DNA from: Pseudomonas sp. CAN1
Lineage (GTDB): Bacteria; Pseudomonadota; Gammaproteobacteria; Pseudomonadales; Pseudomonadaceae
Assembly: GCF_030462585.1 (NCBI RefSeq)
Contig: NZ_JASMRU010000001.1
Coordinates: 310,123-374,122, forward strand
DNA length: 64,000 bases
Direction of reading: 5' to 3'
The notes under the pieces were generated by a model. It saw nothing but the letters and a program-made list of their open reading frames with translations, did not search any database and was not told the origin of the DNA. Of this stretch, positions 9,536-18,321 are shown piece by piece. The first letter of the stretch is position 1; the number at the start of each line of letters is the position of its first letter. Both the position numbers and the translations under genes were made by a program.

Positions 9536-10701
9536 TGGACCTTCATGTCGGCGGTCGTCCGTCCGGGCTCGGCAGTAACATCACCGCCGGCATAGTCCCG
9601 GGCAATGGCTGCTCCGCGCAGGCGCAGGGGTGTCTCGATAAATCGGAAGTTCACTTCAGCCAGCACGACTATCAGCGCCCCCGCCGTCAGCAGGAAGGGA
9701 TAAAAATACTGCGTGTCGAATACTGCGCCGGGCGACACTCGGGTCCAGATTTCCCGCGTCGCCATGAAGGCGGGCACGTGGATCAGATAGATCGCGTAGG
9801 AGCGCGCGCCAACCCAGAGCATCAAGCGGCGCAACGGCCCCGGAGGAAGGAAGATATTTCCATCGTAGGTCGCCATCCACACCAGCAGCGCCGAAAGCAG
9901 CGCCAACAGGCTGAAGCGGTACGAAACCACTTTCAGCACATTGGAATCTATGATCCCGAGGAACAGTAGGGCGACACACAGCACGGCCGTGCCCACAAGC
10001 CAACCGCGCATGAGGAACACTGGACGCGCCAGGGCATAGGAGAAATGCCGGCTCCACAATGCAAGCAGCACACCCAGCGCCAGAGAGTCGCTACGAAATA
10101 CCACCGACAACAGCGTGCGCTCGGACAACAGCTGATAGACAACCAGCGCAACCAGCACGTGCGGCAGATAGCGCCGGCTAAGCAGGATTACGAAAGGCAG
10201 CAGCAGGTAGAACTGCTCCTCCAGCGATAGCGTCCAGTAGACGAAGCTGGCGCCATATTCACGGCTGCCGAAAGTTTCGGCGAAGCGCAGGTTCGCGACC
10301 TGCAGAACACCGGCCACGGTAGCCTCGACATTGGCGCGCAAGGTACCAAAAGCGCCGGACTGATTGAACGCCACAGCCGCCACCAGGACGACGGCCAGCC
10401 AGACCCAGGCTGACGGCAGAAGACGCCAGGCACGGCGAATCCAGAATGCCAGGGTGGTCCGGCAGGCCTGCTGCGAGCTGGTACAGCCTTGCAGCCTCGG
10501 CACCAGGTCACGGGCAATGACGAAACCGGAAATCACCAGGAACAAGTCGACCCCGAAGCCGCCGCCAAAATACACGGCCAGCCGCTCCAGCGCCGGCGTC
10601 GACCAGGTGAACAGGTTGCCATGGGCATGGTGCAGCACCACGGACAATACGGCGAAGCCACGCAGAATCTCGATGTCGTCGATACGCCCCCTGGACATCA
10701 T
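9532..10701 (-). CDS. Acyltransferase 3 family protein (OafA/YrhL type, PA5458-like)
   Basis: The 389-residue integral membrane protein begins with RGRIDDIEILRGFAVLSVV and then a His pair (about residues 23-25), the family pattern (RxDxLRGxAxxxVxxxH) with the proposed catalytic His. About ten helices follow, and WTLSLEEQFYLLLPF in the middle is the standard W(S)LxxExxFY motif. These enzymes O-acetylate polysaccharides from the inner membrane. It sits between the two paralogous methyltransferase genes, with 4-nt overlaps on both sides, in a PA5455-PA5459-like order. Together with the separate acyltransferase at 4195-5241 it indicates that the glycan carries more than one acyl substitution, or that the loci modify different sugars. 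Confidence 0.85.
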   Translation of the reverse strand: MMSRGRIDDIEILRGFAVLSVVLHHAHGNLFTWSTPALERLAVYFGGGFGVDLFLVISGFVIARDLVPRLQGCTSSQQACRTTLAFWIRRAWRLLPSAWVWLAVVLVAAVAFNQSGAFGTLRANVEATVAGVLQVANLRFAETFGSREYGASFVYWTLSLEEQFYLLLPFVILLSRRYLPHVLVALVVYQLLSERTLLSVVFRSDSLALGVLLALWSRHFSYALARPVFLMRGWLVGTAVLCVALLFLGIIDSNVLKVVSYRFSLLALLSALLVWMATYDGNIFLPPGPLRRLMLWVGARSYAIYLIHVPAFMATREIWTRVSPGAVFDTQYFYPFLLTAGALIVVLAEVNFRFIETPLRLRGAAIARDYAGGDVTAEPGRTTADMKVQ

Positions 10702-11585
10702 TCCGCTCCTGGCACGCCCGGCTTGCGAGCCAGGATTATCTGGGTCTTGGGTAATGCCGCGTCGAGCTTGTCGCGCAGCAGCTCACCGCCTGGCAGGGAA
10801 ATGGTCTTGAGCCAGAGTCGCGACCACTCCTCCAAAAGCGGAGAAAAAGGCGGCGCCAGCAGGTCGTGGGTTGCCCCCTCGAAGGTCTGGCCATCAGCCT
10901 TGCCGGTCGTCCAGTAGATCATCATCCACAGCGTCCAGAAGAATCCGTAGGAATGCCGGGAGACTATCTCCAGGCCCGCACCCTGGACCGCGGCAGCGAA
11001 CGCCTCTGCACTGAACACGTTGATATGGTTGGGAGCACAGAAGTGTCCGGCTGGCGCGAGCTCGCGCTGCAGCTCTTCGCTCTGCTGGGCAGGAACCGAG
11101 AGGAAATACAGTGCCCCCGGCTTTCCTACGCGGTTCAGCTCGGCAAGGATGGCTTCGGGTTGCTCGACATGCTCCAGCACCTCCAATGCAACGATGCGAC
11201 TGGCGGTTGCGTCGGGCAACGGTAGCGGCAGGCTATCGGACACAATGCCGCGCGCCTCCCTTGCCGTGGTTTGCGCGACCTTATCCGCGACACCTTCGAC
11301 CTTGGCCGCCTCGGAGTCGGTAAATATCACCGACGCTCCCTGGCGTGCGCAGAACAGCGTAGCGCCACCCGCGCCGCAGCCGAGGTCCAGCACCACATCC
11401 TCCGCAGCGATGGGAAAGCCCTTGAACAACTCATGGCTGTCATTGCGAAACCAGCCGCCCTTCACCGCATCGATCAGGCCGGTACGCTGGGTATCGCTAT
11501 CAAAGGTGATCTGTGCCACAGGCGCGGATGCTGGCTTTTCGCTGAAGCGCTCGCGCAGCTTGCGCCATGCCGAGGCACGCGTCAT
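10698..11585 (-). CDS. SAM-dependent methyltransferase, copy A (PA5457-like)
   Basis: The frame is open further upstream, but the ATG at 11585 (protein starting MTRASAWRKLRERF, 295 residues) overlaps the stop of the glycosyltransferase gene as ATGA, matching the other junctions of this operon, so I take it as the start. Motif I is VLDLGCGAGG, followed by LEVLEHVEQPE and PNHINVFSAE. It is paralogous to the methyltransferase at 8714-9535 over nearly its whole length. As in the PA5455-PA5459 cluster, a sugar O-methyltransferase acting on a surface polysaccharide, perhaps on the terminal residue, is the likely function; the acceptor is unknown. Confidence 0.82.
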   Translation of the reverse strand: MTRASAWRKLRERFSEKPASAPVAQITFDSDTQRTGLIDAVKGGWFRNDSHELFKGFPIAAEDVVLDLGCGAGGATLFCARQGASVIFTDSEAAKVEGVADKVAQTTAREARGIVSDSLPLPLPDATASRIVALEVLEHVEQPEAILAELNRVGKPGALYFLSVPAQQSEELQRELAPAGHFCAPNHINVFSAEAFAAAVQGAGLEIVSRHSYGFFWTLWMMIYWTTGKADGQTFEGATHDLLAPPFSPLLEEWSRLWLKTISLPGGELLRDKLDAALPKTQIILARKPGVPGAE

Positions 11586-13120
11586 GCGCAGGCCTCCGTT
11601 TCGAGCTGCAACAGGCTGCACAGGCGTTGCCTGGCGACCGCCAGGGAACAATGTCCACGCATGCGCTCGATGGCATTGGCAGAAAGCCGACGATATTCCT
11701 GCGGTGACTCTCGGTAGCACTGGTAGGCGGCCAGGTAGGCATCACGCAGCGACGCCCAGTCCAGCTGATGACGACAGGTGCGGTAAGCCAGTCGCGGATC
11801 GTGCGGCCAGGCCGTACCGTCTTCCCAGCTGTTCACCAGGAAGCCGACCTCATTATCCATGTAGTCCAGCATCGCGGAATTGCGTGGCGCCAGCGCAGGA
11901 ATTCCGCAGGACAGCATCTCCATCAGTGGCAGGCACTGGCCTTCGCCATGGGAGGCATTGACCACAAAATCGCTGGCCTGGATGAAAGCGTTGAAATCGC
12001 TCTGCTCGAGGAAACCATGAACCAGGACGATACGGCAGCGGAACTCCGGCAGACGCGCCAGGGTGGTCAACATGGCTTCGACCGCCGAACGGTATTCCTG
12101 GTGTGTCAGCTTGAACAGCAGGGTCGCATCGGGCACCTCACGGAAGGCCGTGCAGAAGGCCGTGAGGATATCGGTCCAGTTCTTGCGCCCATCATAGGGA
12201 TTGAGAATCGAGGTGAAGACTACCCCGTCAAGCACCAGCTCATGGTTGCCAGGGACCCACCAGCCAGTGTCTGCCGCAACGATGGGCGCAGACGCTGCCG
12301 GCTCCTCCGCAGGAGCGGGCACCGATGGAACGCTGGGGCGGATCCGCCGCTTGATGGCCGCCAGTGCCCGACTCACAGGCGCCGGCAACAGGTCCCGCCA
12401 GACCAGGCGATACCACTCGAGTAGATAGCGAGTAGTGATATGCGCCACCTGACGGGCACCGGGTCGACGCACCTCTTCTGTCGGCTCAGCCGGACCGACC
12501 ACCGGTTTGGGCTGGCCAGCGGCGACGAACTCCTCCAGGGCATTGGGGCCCGGACGATACGGCCCAAGATCCAGGGTGCGGGTATCCACCACCACCCCCT
12601 TGGGTACGCGAATTCGGTGCTCGGCATCGACCGGCCGCGGTTCGGCAAGCATCTGCCGAAGGCCCTCCAGACGATCCCATACCGGCGCAGGAATGGACAT
12701 CACCGGGAAGTCATCGCGTACCGCCCGGTGGATGGCGCGCACCGTCTGATTGGAATGGACCACGGCACGTCCCAGACCTTCGAGAACCCTTCGCCAGTCC
12801 TGCTCCGGCTGTCCGTGCCAGGTCTCATCGGGAATGGTGTCGAACTCCCAGGCAAAGATCGGGATCGTCGGGCAGATCAGACCCCGAACCGTCTTGTGCG
12901 GCGGTGAAAAGGAGAGAAAGACACAGCGTTCACCGTCAGCCAGGGCCTGATGGAACAGCGGGTCGACCTCGCGTAGCGGGTCGTGTACCACGATGACCTC
13001 GCCCAATTGCTGCAGGACCGGCATGAACTCCTTGAGCACGAAGTAGTAGCTGTATTCCGGTCGACCGAGACTGGTGGCGATGTTCGATGCGTTGACATCC
13101 GAATAGACCAGGAACCTCAT
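11582..13120 (-). CDS. Glycosyltransferase, GT4-like, copy B (PA5456-like)
   Basis: This 512-residue cytoplasmic protein has a C-terminal GT-B nucleotide-sugar domain with the retaining-GT4 signature NASHGEGQCLPLMEMLSCG, where Glu-x7-Glu contacts the donor. SILNPYDGRKNWTDIL opens this domain at about residue 305. The N-terminal half is less conserved but shares SLGRPEYSYYF and FLSFSPP with the adjacent glycosyltransferase, showing a tandem duplication. Both ends overlap neighbouring genes by 4 nt. The role is inferred to be transfer of a nucleotide-activated sugar onto the growing lipid-linked glycan; the sugar is unknown. A low-complexity Pro/Ala linker (about residues 265-285) separates the two halves. 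Confidence 0.8.
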   Translation of the reverse strand: MRFLVYSDVNASNIATSLGRPEYSYYFVLKEFMPVLQQLGEVIVVHDPLREVDPLFHQALADGERCVFLSFSPPHKTVRGLICPTIPIFAWEFDTIPDETWHGQPEQDWRRVLEGLGRAVVHSNQTVRAIHRAVRDDFPVMSIPAPVWDRLEGLRQMLAEPRPVDAEHRIRVPKGVVVDTRTLDLGPYRPGPNALEEFVAAGQPKPVVGPAEPTEEVRRPGARQVAHITTRYLLEWYRLVWRDLLPAPVSRALAAIKRRIRPSVPSVPAPAEEPAASAPIVAADTGWWVPGNHELVLDGVVFTSILNPYDGRKNWTDILTAFCTAFREVPDATLLFKLTHQEYRSAVEAMLTTLARLPEFRCRIVLVHGFLEQSDFNAFIQASDFVVNASHGEGQCLPLMEMLSCGIPALAPRNSAMLDYMDNEVGFLVNSWEDGTAWPHDPRLAYRTCRHQLDWASLRDAYLAAYQCYRESPQEYRRLSANAIERMRGHCSLAVARQRLCSLLQLETEACA

Positions 13121-14577
13121 AGCGCCAGGCTCCTCTTCACTTCACCTGCAATAGGCGTCAGGCGGCTCTCGAAAAATGCTCCAAGACGGCTGCTTACCTC
13201 TTCGACCGAGCAGTACCGACTCATTCTGCGTTCGGCGGCTTCGGACATTCGTTGATAGTCTGCGGGGCGTTTGGCAGTTGCGTAGCTTGCGTGATAGGCG
13301 CTGACCAGCGACTCCCAGTTCAGACGGTGCAGACTGGTGCGCAGCAGCGCACGCGAATCATGCGGCCAACTGGCCGGTTGCGGTGCGCTGCCGACGATGA
13401 AGGCTACCTCTTCATCGAGGTAGTCGAGCATCGCGGTATGGCGAGGCCCGATCGCGGGTTTGCCGCAGCTGAGGAACTCCATCAGGGGCAGGCAAAGACC
13501 CTCACAGACCGAAGTGTTCACGTAATAGGTCGAGTGGCGGACCAGGTCGCGGTACTCCTCATCCTGGAGGAAACCGTGAATCACCACGATCCGGCACTGG
13601 AACGGCGCCAGCCGCGAGAGCAGCGTCATCAGCATCACGCGGTAGCTTTCCAGATCGTGGTGAGTCATTTTCACCACCAGCGTCGCGTCGGCAACATCAC
13701 GGAATGCCCAGCAGAAGGCGCTGATCATGTCGATCCAGTTCTTGCGATGGTCGCCAGGATTGAGCACCGTCGTGTACACCACACCGCGTAGCTCCACCTG
13801 CCGCAATTCCGCCACCACGGGCGGCGGCACCGGCTGACTGCTTTGCGCTGCCTTTTGCGCGGCGGGCAGGAACGGCGCCACCGCCTCGGCCCACCATCCC
13901 TTGAACAACGCCTTGGTGGTCAACCAGCGGACCGACGCGGCCGCTGGAGCAGCGACCACCGGCTCGGCGACAGCCTCCGATGGCATCGCTGGCTCTGGTG
14001 ACGGTACGAGGCAATCGGCAGACAAGCCCAGGTGCGGGCTGTCGATGACGTGTCCGGTGAAGCTCAGCATCCTTGGCGAGAGGGTCAGCCGACCGGCGCC
14101 GGCCATCTCCTCACCCTGAAATCGATCCCAGACGGGCGCTGGCAGGGCAATGATCGGATAGTCCCCGCCCATCACAGCCTTCACCGCATCCGCCGCTTCG
14201 CAACTGAGCGTCAGTGCGGCACCTGAGCTGGCGAAAACCTGGCGCCAGTCATTGCGCGGCTCATCGCCCCAGGCCTCGGTGGGAATATTGTCGAACTCCC
14301 AGGCGAACACCGGGAGAGTCGGGCAGCGCAGTCCCGCGGGCGTCTGCTGCGGCGGGCTGAAGCTGAGGAAGACGACCTGACGGCCCTGGGCACTGTGCTG
14401 ATCGAAGAGCGTGTCGACTTCATCGAGGCTCTTTACCTCGACAACGCTTCCCAGTCGCTGCAAGGCAGGCACGAACTCCTTCATCAGGAAGTAGTAGCTG
14501 TACTCCGGCTTGCCAAGCGAACTGTGGATGGTGTCCTGGCTGATCTTCGAGCCAATGAGAATAAGCAGATCCATCAT
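13117..14577 (-). CDS. Glycosyltransferase, GT4-like, copy A (PA5455-like), first gene of operon
   Basis: I take the ATG at 14577 (MMDLLILIGSK, 486 residues) as the start because AGGAACGGGG lies upstream and because similarity to the paralogue at 11582-13120 begins here; the frame stays open to 14829 but that extension is low-complexity. The C-terminal GT-B domain contains TVLNPGDHRKNWIDM and NTSVCEGLCLPLMEFLSCG with the Glu-x7-Glu pair. SLGKPEYSYYF, FLSFSPP and FAWEFDNIP align with the neighbour. It heads a seven-gene minus operon reaching 5238, whose promoter should lie in 14578-14858, a 281-bp divergent gap shared with the DUF1127 gene. The donor and acceptor are not known. Confidence 0.8.
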   Translation of the reverse strand: MMDLLILIGSKISQDTIHSSLGKPEYSYYFLMKEFVPALQRLGSVVEVKSLDEVDTLFDQHSAQGRQVVFLSFSPPQQTPAGLRCPTLPVFAWEFDNIPTEAWGDEPRNDWRQVFASSGAALTLSCEAADAVKAVMGGDYPIIALPAPVWDRFQGEEMAGAGRLTLSPRMLSFTGHVIDSPHLGLSADCLVPSPEPAMPSEAVAEPVVAAPAAASVRWLTTKALFKGWWAEAVAPFLPAAQKAAQSSQPVPPPVVAELRQVELRGVVYTTVLNPGDHRKNWIDMISAFCWAFRDVADATLVVKMTHHDLESYRVMLMTLLSRLAPFQCRIVVIHGFLQDEEYRDLVRHSTYYVNTSVCEGLCLPLMEFLSCGKPAIGPRHTAMLDYLDEEVAFIVGSAPQPASWPHDSRALLRTSLHRLNWESLVSAYHASYATAKRPADYQRMSEAAERRMSRYCSVEEVSSRLGAFFESRLTPIAGEVKRSLAL

Positions 14578-14858
14578 GCGGACGCAGGCCCCGTTCCTGC
14601 GTTGTTTTTTGTTATGGCGCGCGCGGCCTGGCCGGTTCGCTTTTTCATGGAAGAGGTGCATAGCACCAGTTCTTCGAGGCGCTGGCAAGCACCCGGATAC
14701 AATGAGTACAGCTGAGGCGATAACGGGGCCGTACAGTTGCGATATTCGGGGAACTGACACGGAACAATCCATCCCGCCTGTGACTGGAGAGTCACCCGCC
14801 AGACGCGGAATCATGTCCTCCCATACCACTCGCTCCCACGGAGCCGGAGGACGCTGCC

Positions 14859-15056
14859 ATGGAACGCACCCTCGCCACCTCGTCCACTCATCTGCTGCCC
14901 GGCATCACCGGCATGGCCTGGAAGGCACTTTGCCAGTGGCGCCAGAATGCCCGCACCCGCCGCCAACTGGCCGAGCTGACCAGCCTCCAGCTGGCTGACC
15001 TGGGCATCAGTCCCAGCGATCGTGTGAGAGAAATCTCGAAACCATTCTGGCGCTGA
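14859..15056 (+). CDS. DUF1127 family small protein
   Basis: The 65-residue protein ends in the DUF1127 (YjiS-like) domain: WRQNARTRRQLAELTSLQLA followed by DLGISPSDRVREI. The ATG is preceded by GGAGGA. Members are short, highly basic bacterial proteins of about 50-70 residues, some of which have been linked to small-RNA or phosphate-related regulation, but no biochemical activity is established. It is divergent from the glycan operon and 92 nt upstream of the first DUF2388 gene. I make no functional claim beyond the family. Confidence 0.88.
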   Translation: MERTLATSSTHLLPGITGMAWKALCQWRQNARTRRQLAELTSLQLADLGISPSDRVREISKPFWR

Positions 15057-15148
15057 ATGCTGGTGACGCCGAGCAGTCTTGGCTAGTCTGACCCCAGGTA
15101 GAGTGGCCGCCCCGGCCACCTTGCATGGTCTTATCCGGAGCCACTTCC

Positions 15149-15469
15149 ATGAAGAACAGCCTTCGCCTGATCGCTGCCGCAGCCCTGATCGGCTGCACCA
15201 CCGGCGCGTTCGCCACCAGTTTCGTCTACACCACCGACCTGTCGGTGCGCGCCACCGGCGCCACCTCGGACGGCACCTCGAAGATCAGCGACTCCTTCAA
15301 GGACGACAAGATCGTCCTCGAAGCCCGCGATGACGCGGCCTCCTTCGTTGCCAGCCAGGGCCAGATCCGTGGCGCGCACCTGGAAGCGGCCCTCGCGCAC
15401 ATCCGCAGCAAGCTGCCGACCCTGGCAGCCGACGACCAGCAGCTGGCCCAGGCCATCCTGACCATCTGA
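15149..15469 (+). CDS. DUF2388 family secreted protein, copy 1
   Basis: This 106-residue protein begins MKNSLRLIAAAALIG with a cleavable signal peptide ending near AFA (residues 20-22). The mature part has a threonine-rich front and the family core EARDDAASFVASQGQIRGA, then LEAALAHIRSK and LAQAIL at the end. DUF2388 is a small family found mainly in Pseudomonas, of unknown function. It is the first of three tandem homologues (15149-15469, 15589-15882, 15921-16256) that precede a DUF4105 gene. I chose the internal ATG at 15149 because it begins the signal peptide and follows CGGAG. Confidence 0.88.
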   Translation: MKNSLRLIAAAALIGCTTGAFATSFVYTTDLSVRATGATSDGTSKISDSFKDDKIVLEARDDAASFVASQGQIRGAHLEAALAHIRSKLPTLAADDQQLAQAILTI

Positions 15470-15588
15470 TCGTTTGCAGCCTCCGCGCTGAATCCCCGCG
15501 CCGGGCGTCCTGCCCGGCGCTCTGCGCTGGCTCTCCACGGCGCATTCCGTTAGCCTTGGCGGCCGTGCTCTCCCGATCGTCCAAGCCC

Positions 15589-15882
15589 ATGCGTACCCTG
15601 CTGTTCCTGCTACCACTGCTGACCTGTTCCCTGCCTGCCCAGGCGTTCGACCAGACGACTCAGTTCCCGGTGGGTACCAGCTACATCACCAGCCAGGTCA
15701 CCAGCGCGCCGTTTGACAACAAACTGCTGCGCGGAGCCCGTGATGACGCGGCGCAGTTCGTCGCCACGGATGGAGCGATACGAGGCGCGCGCCTGGAAGC
15801 TGCGCTGCACTGGCTGCGGCAGAAATACCCGGCGCTGGCGGTGAACGATCGGGAACTGGCCGAAGCAATTCTTGCCAAATAA
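15589..15882 (+). CDS. DUF2388 family secreted protein, copy 2
   Basis: This 97-residue protein starts MRTLLFLLPLLTCSLPAQA, a clear signal peptide. It carries the same core as its neighbours: GARDDAAQFVATDGAIRGAR, then LEAALHWLRQK and ELAEAIL. The three copies share the spacing between the DDAA motif, the IRGA motif and the terminal (L)AEAIL helix but differ in their N-terminal mature segments, suggesting old duplications with diverging binding surfaces. It lies 119 nt after copy 1 and 38 nt before copy 3. Function unknown; periplasmic or secreted location follows from the signal peptide. Confidence 0.86.
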   Translation: MRTLLFLLPLLTCSLPAQAFDQTTQFPVGTSYITSQVTSAPFDNKLLRGARDDAAQFVATDGAIRGARLEAALHWLRQKYPALAVNDRELAEAILAK

Positions 15883-15920
15883 AGTTGTGAGCAGCTCCCG
15901 CTGCCCTTTCGGAGACATCC

Positions 15921-16256
15921 ATGCGCCTCAGCTCGCTTTCCAAGAGCCCCCTGATCCTCGGCCTGCTGCTCGCCGCCTGCGCGTCCACCGCCCAGGCCCA
16001 CTCGGTGGTCCGTGTGTTCAACATCACCACCAACGCCTTCGCCCGCAGCATCGACTTCACCTCGGACACCACCACCTCCGTGCGTGACATGAAGATCGTC
16101 CGCGAGGCCCGCGACGACGCCGCCAGCTACGTCGGCAGCGACGGCGCGATCCGTGGCGCCCAGCTGGAAGCCGCGTTCAAGGTGCTGCGCGAGCAGGTGC
16201 CGCAGGCGCGAGCCGCCTCCGACCAGGACCTGGCTGAAGCCATCCTCGCACTGTGA
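15921..16256 (+). CDS. DUF2388 family secreted protein, copy 3
   Basis: This 111-residue protein has a signal peptide (MRLSSLSKSPLILGLLLAAC, processed near the Ala at about 24-26; the Cys at 20 could make a weak lipobox). The core EARDDAASYVGSDGAIRGAQ is followed by LEAAFKVLREQ and LAEAIL. Its stop codon overlaps the GTG start of the DUF4105 gene (GTGA), so copy 3 and the DUF4105 protein are translationally coupled, the strongest hint here that DUF2388 proteins work with a DUF4105 protein. Function unknown. Confidence 0.87.
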   Translation: MRLSSLSKSPLILGLLLAACASTAQAHSVVRVFNITTNAFARSIDFTSDTTTSVRDMKIVREARDDAASYVGSDGAIRGAQLEAAFKVLREQVPQARAASDQDLAEAILAL

Positions 16257-18211
16257 CCCTCCGGATTGGCCGCTGGCTGGCGGCCCTGGCACTGACCGTC
16301 GCCGCCAGCAGCCAAGCCGCGCTCCGCCTGGAGCTCGACACCGATGGCCTGAACGCCGCGCAGCGCCAGGCCAGTCAGCAGCTGCTCGACGAAGCCCTGC
16401 AGACCCTGCCGCCCCGCTTCGTCCAGCGCCTGGACCGCAGCGTCGACGTGCAATGGCGCGACGACCTGCCCAGCAATGGCATGGGCCGCACCCTGCGCCC
16501 CGGCGCCATTGCCCTGAATACCCGTTATCTCGGCGCGCTCACCGACGGCAGCGCCGCCACCGAGCAGACCGGCCGCACCCATGGCACCCTGCGCCGGGAA
16601 CTGCTGGCCACCCTGCTCCACGAGCTGACCCACCTCTACGACCGCGCGCGCCTCTGGGAAACCGACGAAGGCCGGGTGATCCGCCGCTGTACGATGCGCG
16701 ACAAGAGCCTCGGCCGGGTTGGCGCGCCGGATGAGTGTCGGGGCGAGACCGGCCGCCGTTTCACTCTCTCCGACGACCCGCGCCTGCTCGACCTGGCCGG
16801 CTGGCCCCAGTACGCCGGCAAGCATGGCGAACGCGAGCAGCACAACCGCTTCCTGCTACGCAGCCCGGACCGCTACGAGCTGACCAACCCGCGCGAGTAC
16901 GTCGCGGTGAACATGGAGTACTTCCTCCTCGACCGCAGCTTCGCCTGCCGCCGCCCGGCGCTGTACCGCTATTACGCCGAGCGCTTCGGCGAACGTCCGC
17001 ACGACGAATGCTCGACGCAGTACGCCTACCTCAACGCCGGCCGCGATTTCGGCCGCCAGCCGCTGGGCTACCTCGATCCGGAACGGGTCTACGAGGTCGA
17101 TTACCTGATCGCCGAGGCCAACACCGAGATCGCCAGCCGCTGGGGCCATACCATGCTGCGCCTGGTGGTCTGTGCACCGGGACGCCCACGCGGCCCGGAC
17201 TGCCGGCTGGACCTGGACCAGCATCTGGTGCTGTCCTACCGCGCCTTCGTCGGCGACCTGCAGCTGTCCAGCTGGGACGGCCTGACCGGCGCCTACCCGT
17301 CGCGCCTGTTCGTGCTGCCGCTGTCCCAGGTGATCGAGGAGTACACCAAGATCGAACTGCGCAGCCTGGCCTCGATTCCGCTCAGGCTCAGCCGCGACGA
17401 AGTCGCCAGTCTGGTCGAGCGCTCGGCGCAGAGCCACTGGAGCTACGACGGCAACTACTACTTCCTGTCCAACAACTGCGCGGTGGAGACGCTCAAGCTG
17501 CTGCGCAGCGGCATCCAGCGCCAGAGCCTGCAGACCATGGACAGTATCACCCCTTACGGCGTGCTCGGCCTGCTGGAGAACAAGGGCATCGCCGACGCCA
17601 GCGTGCTGGACAACCCCAAGGAAGCGCTGCGTCTGGGCTATCGCTTCGACTCCTTCCGCGACCGCTACCAGGCGATGTTCGATGTGCTGAAGCAGCGCAT
17701 GAATGTCCCGCAGGACAAGGTGGAGGACTGGCTCGCCCTGCCCGCCGTCGAGCGCCGCCAATGGTTCGACAAGGCCGACCTGCGTGCCAGCGCCGCCCTG
17801 TTGCTACTCGAACAGGCCTCGCTGCGCCGCCAGTTGCTGCTCGCCCAGGACGAACTCAAGCGCCTGTACCTGAGCAACCCGGACGCCATGCAGAGCAAAC
17901 CGGACCTCGCAGCAGCCGGCAAGACACTGCAGCAGATCCTCGATGACAGCGGCTTCCTCAGTCGCCCGGCGGAGCTGCTCGACGGCGGTTACGGCCTGCC
18001 CCAGGCACCGGAAACGGCCACCCTGGAAAAGCAGACCCAGCAGCGCCAGCAACGCCTGCGCCAGCTCAGCGACAACCTCGACCGCGAGGTACGCGCGCTG
18101 CTCACTCCCGAGCGCCGCGACGAGCTGACCGCGCTGGAAGCCAACACCAAGCAGATCGGCGCGCACCTGCGCGAGCTGCACAAGGCGTCGGGCGGGTTGG
18201 AGCTGCCCTGA
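16253..18211 (+). CDS. DUF4105 domain protein with HExxH motif
   Basis: The 652-residue protein begins with a GTG inside the preceding stop and a signal peptide (about 1-22). Two enzyme-like regions are visible. The first has HELTH at 123-127 and NPREYVAVNMEYF at 212-224, consistent with a zinc metallopeptidase whose third ligand is a Glu in the second helix. The second, the DUF4105 domain proper, has WGHTMLR (His299) and NNCAVET (Cys409), in the positions of the His and Cys of NlpC/P60-like or papain-like hydrolases. A Gln-rich coiled-coil-like tail follows (about 540-652). The N-terminal signal and coupling to DUF2388 genes suggest an envelope function. Catalysis is inferred from motifs, not known for the family. 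Confidence 0.82.
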   Translation: MTLRIGRWLAALALTVAASSQAALRLELDTDGLNAAQRQASQQLLDEALQTLPPRFVQRLDRSVDVQWRDDLPSNGMGRTLRPGAIALNTRYLGALTDGSAATEQTGRTHGTLRRELLATLLHELTHLYDRARLWETDEGRVIRRCTMRDKSLGRVGAPDECRGETGRRFTLSDDPRLLDLAGWPQYAGKHGEREQHNRFLLRSPDRYELTNPREYVAVNMEYFLLDRSFACRRPALYRYYAERFGERPHDECSTQYAYLNAGRDFGRQPLGYLDPERVYEVDYLIAEANTEIASRWGHTMLRLVVCAPGRPRGPDCRLDLDQHLVLSYRAFVGDLQLSSWDGLTGAYPSRLFVLPLSQVIEEYTKIELRSLASIPLRLSRDEVASLVERSAQSHWSYDGNYYFLSNNCAVETLKLLRSGIQRQSLQTMDSITPYGVLGLLENKGIADASVLDNPKEALRLGYRFDSFRDRYQAMFDVLKQRMNVPQDKVEDWLALPAVERRQWFDKADLRASAALLLLEQASLRRQLLLAQDELKRLYLSNPDAMQSKPDLAAAGKTLQQILDDSGFLSRPAELLDGGYGLPQAPETATLEKQTQQRQQRLRQLSDNLDREVRALLTPERRDELTALEANTKQIGAHLRELHKASGGLELP

Positions 18212-18236
18212 CGCCAGCACTGGATTGCCCGGTTTC

Positions 18237-18306
18237 GTAGGAGCGGACTCCGTCCGCGATAGGCTCGCAACGCCCCGGAAGCCATCGCGGATGAATCCGC
18301 TCCTAC
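18237..18306. repeat. REP doublet (GGACTCCGTCC type)
   Basis: Two inverted copies of the Pseudomonas REP palindrome, GTAGGAGCGGACTCCGTCC at 18237 and its reverse complement ending TCCGCTCCTAC at 18306, surround a short spacer. It sits between the convergent DUF4105 and GFA genes. Such doublets (REPINs) are mobilised by RAYT transposases encoded elsewhere and may act as transcript ends. Confidence 0.85.
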
Positions 18307-18321
18307 AAGAAGCCGCGGCCG

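Noticed and set aside
11586..11720. N-terminal extension of the methyltransferase at 10698
   Set aside because: It lies inside the upstream glycosyltransferase gene, is unlike the paralogous methyltransferase, and the ATGA overlap at 11585 fits the rest of the operon.
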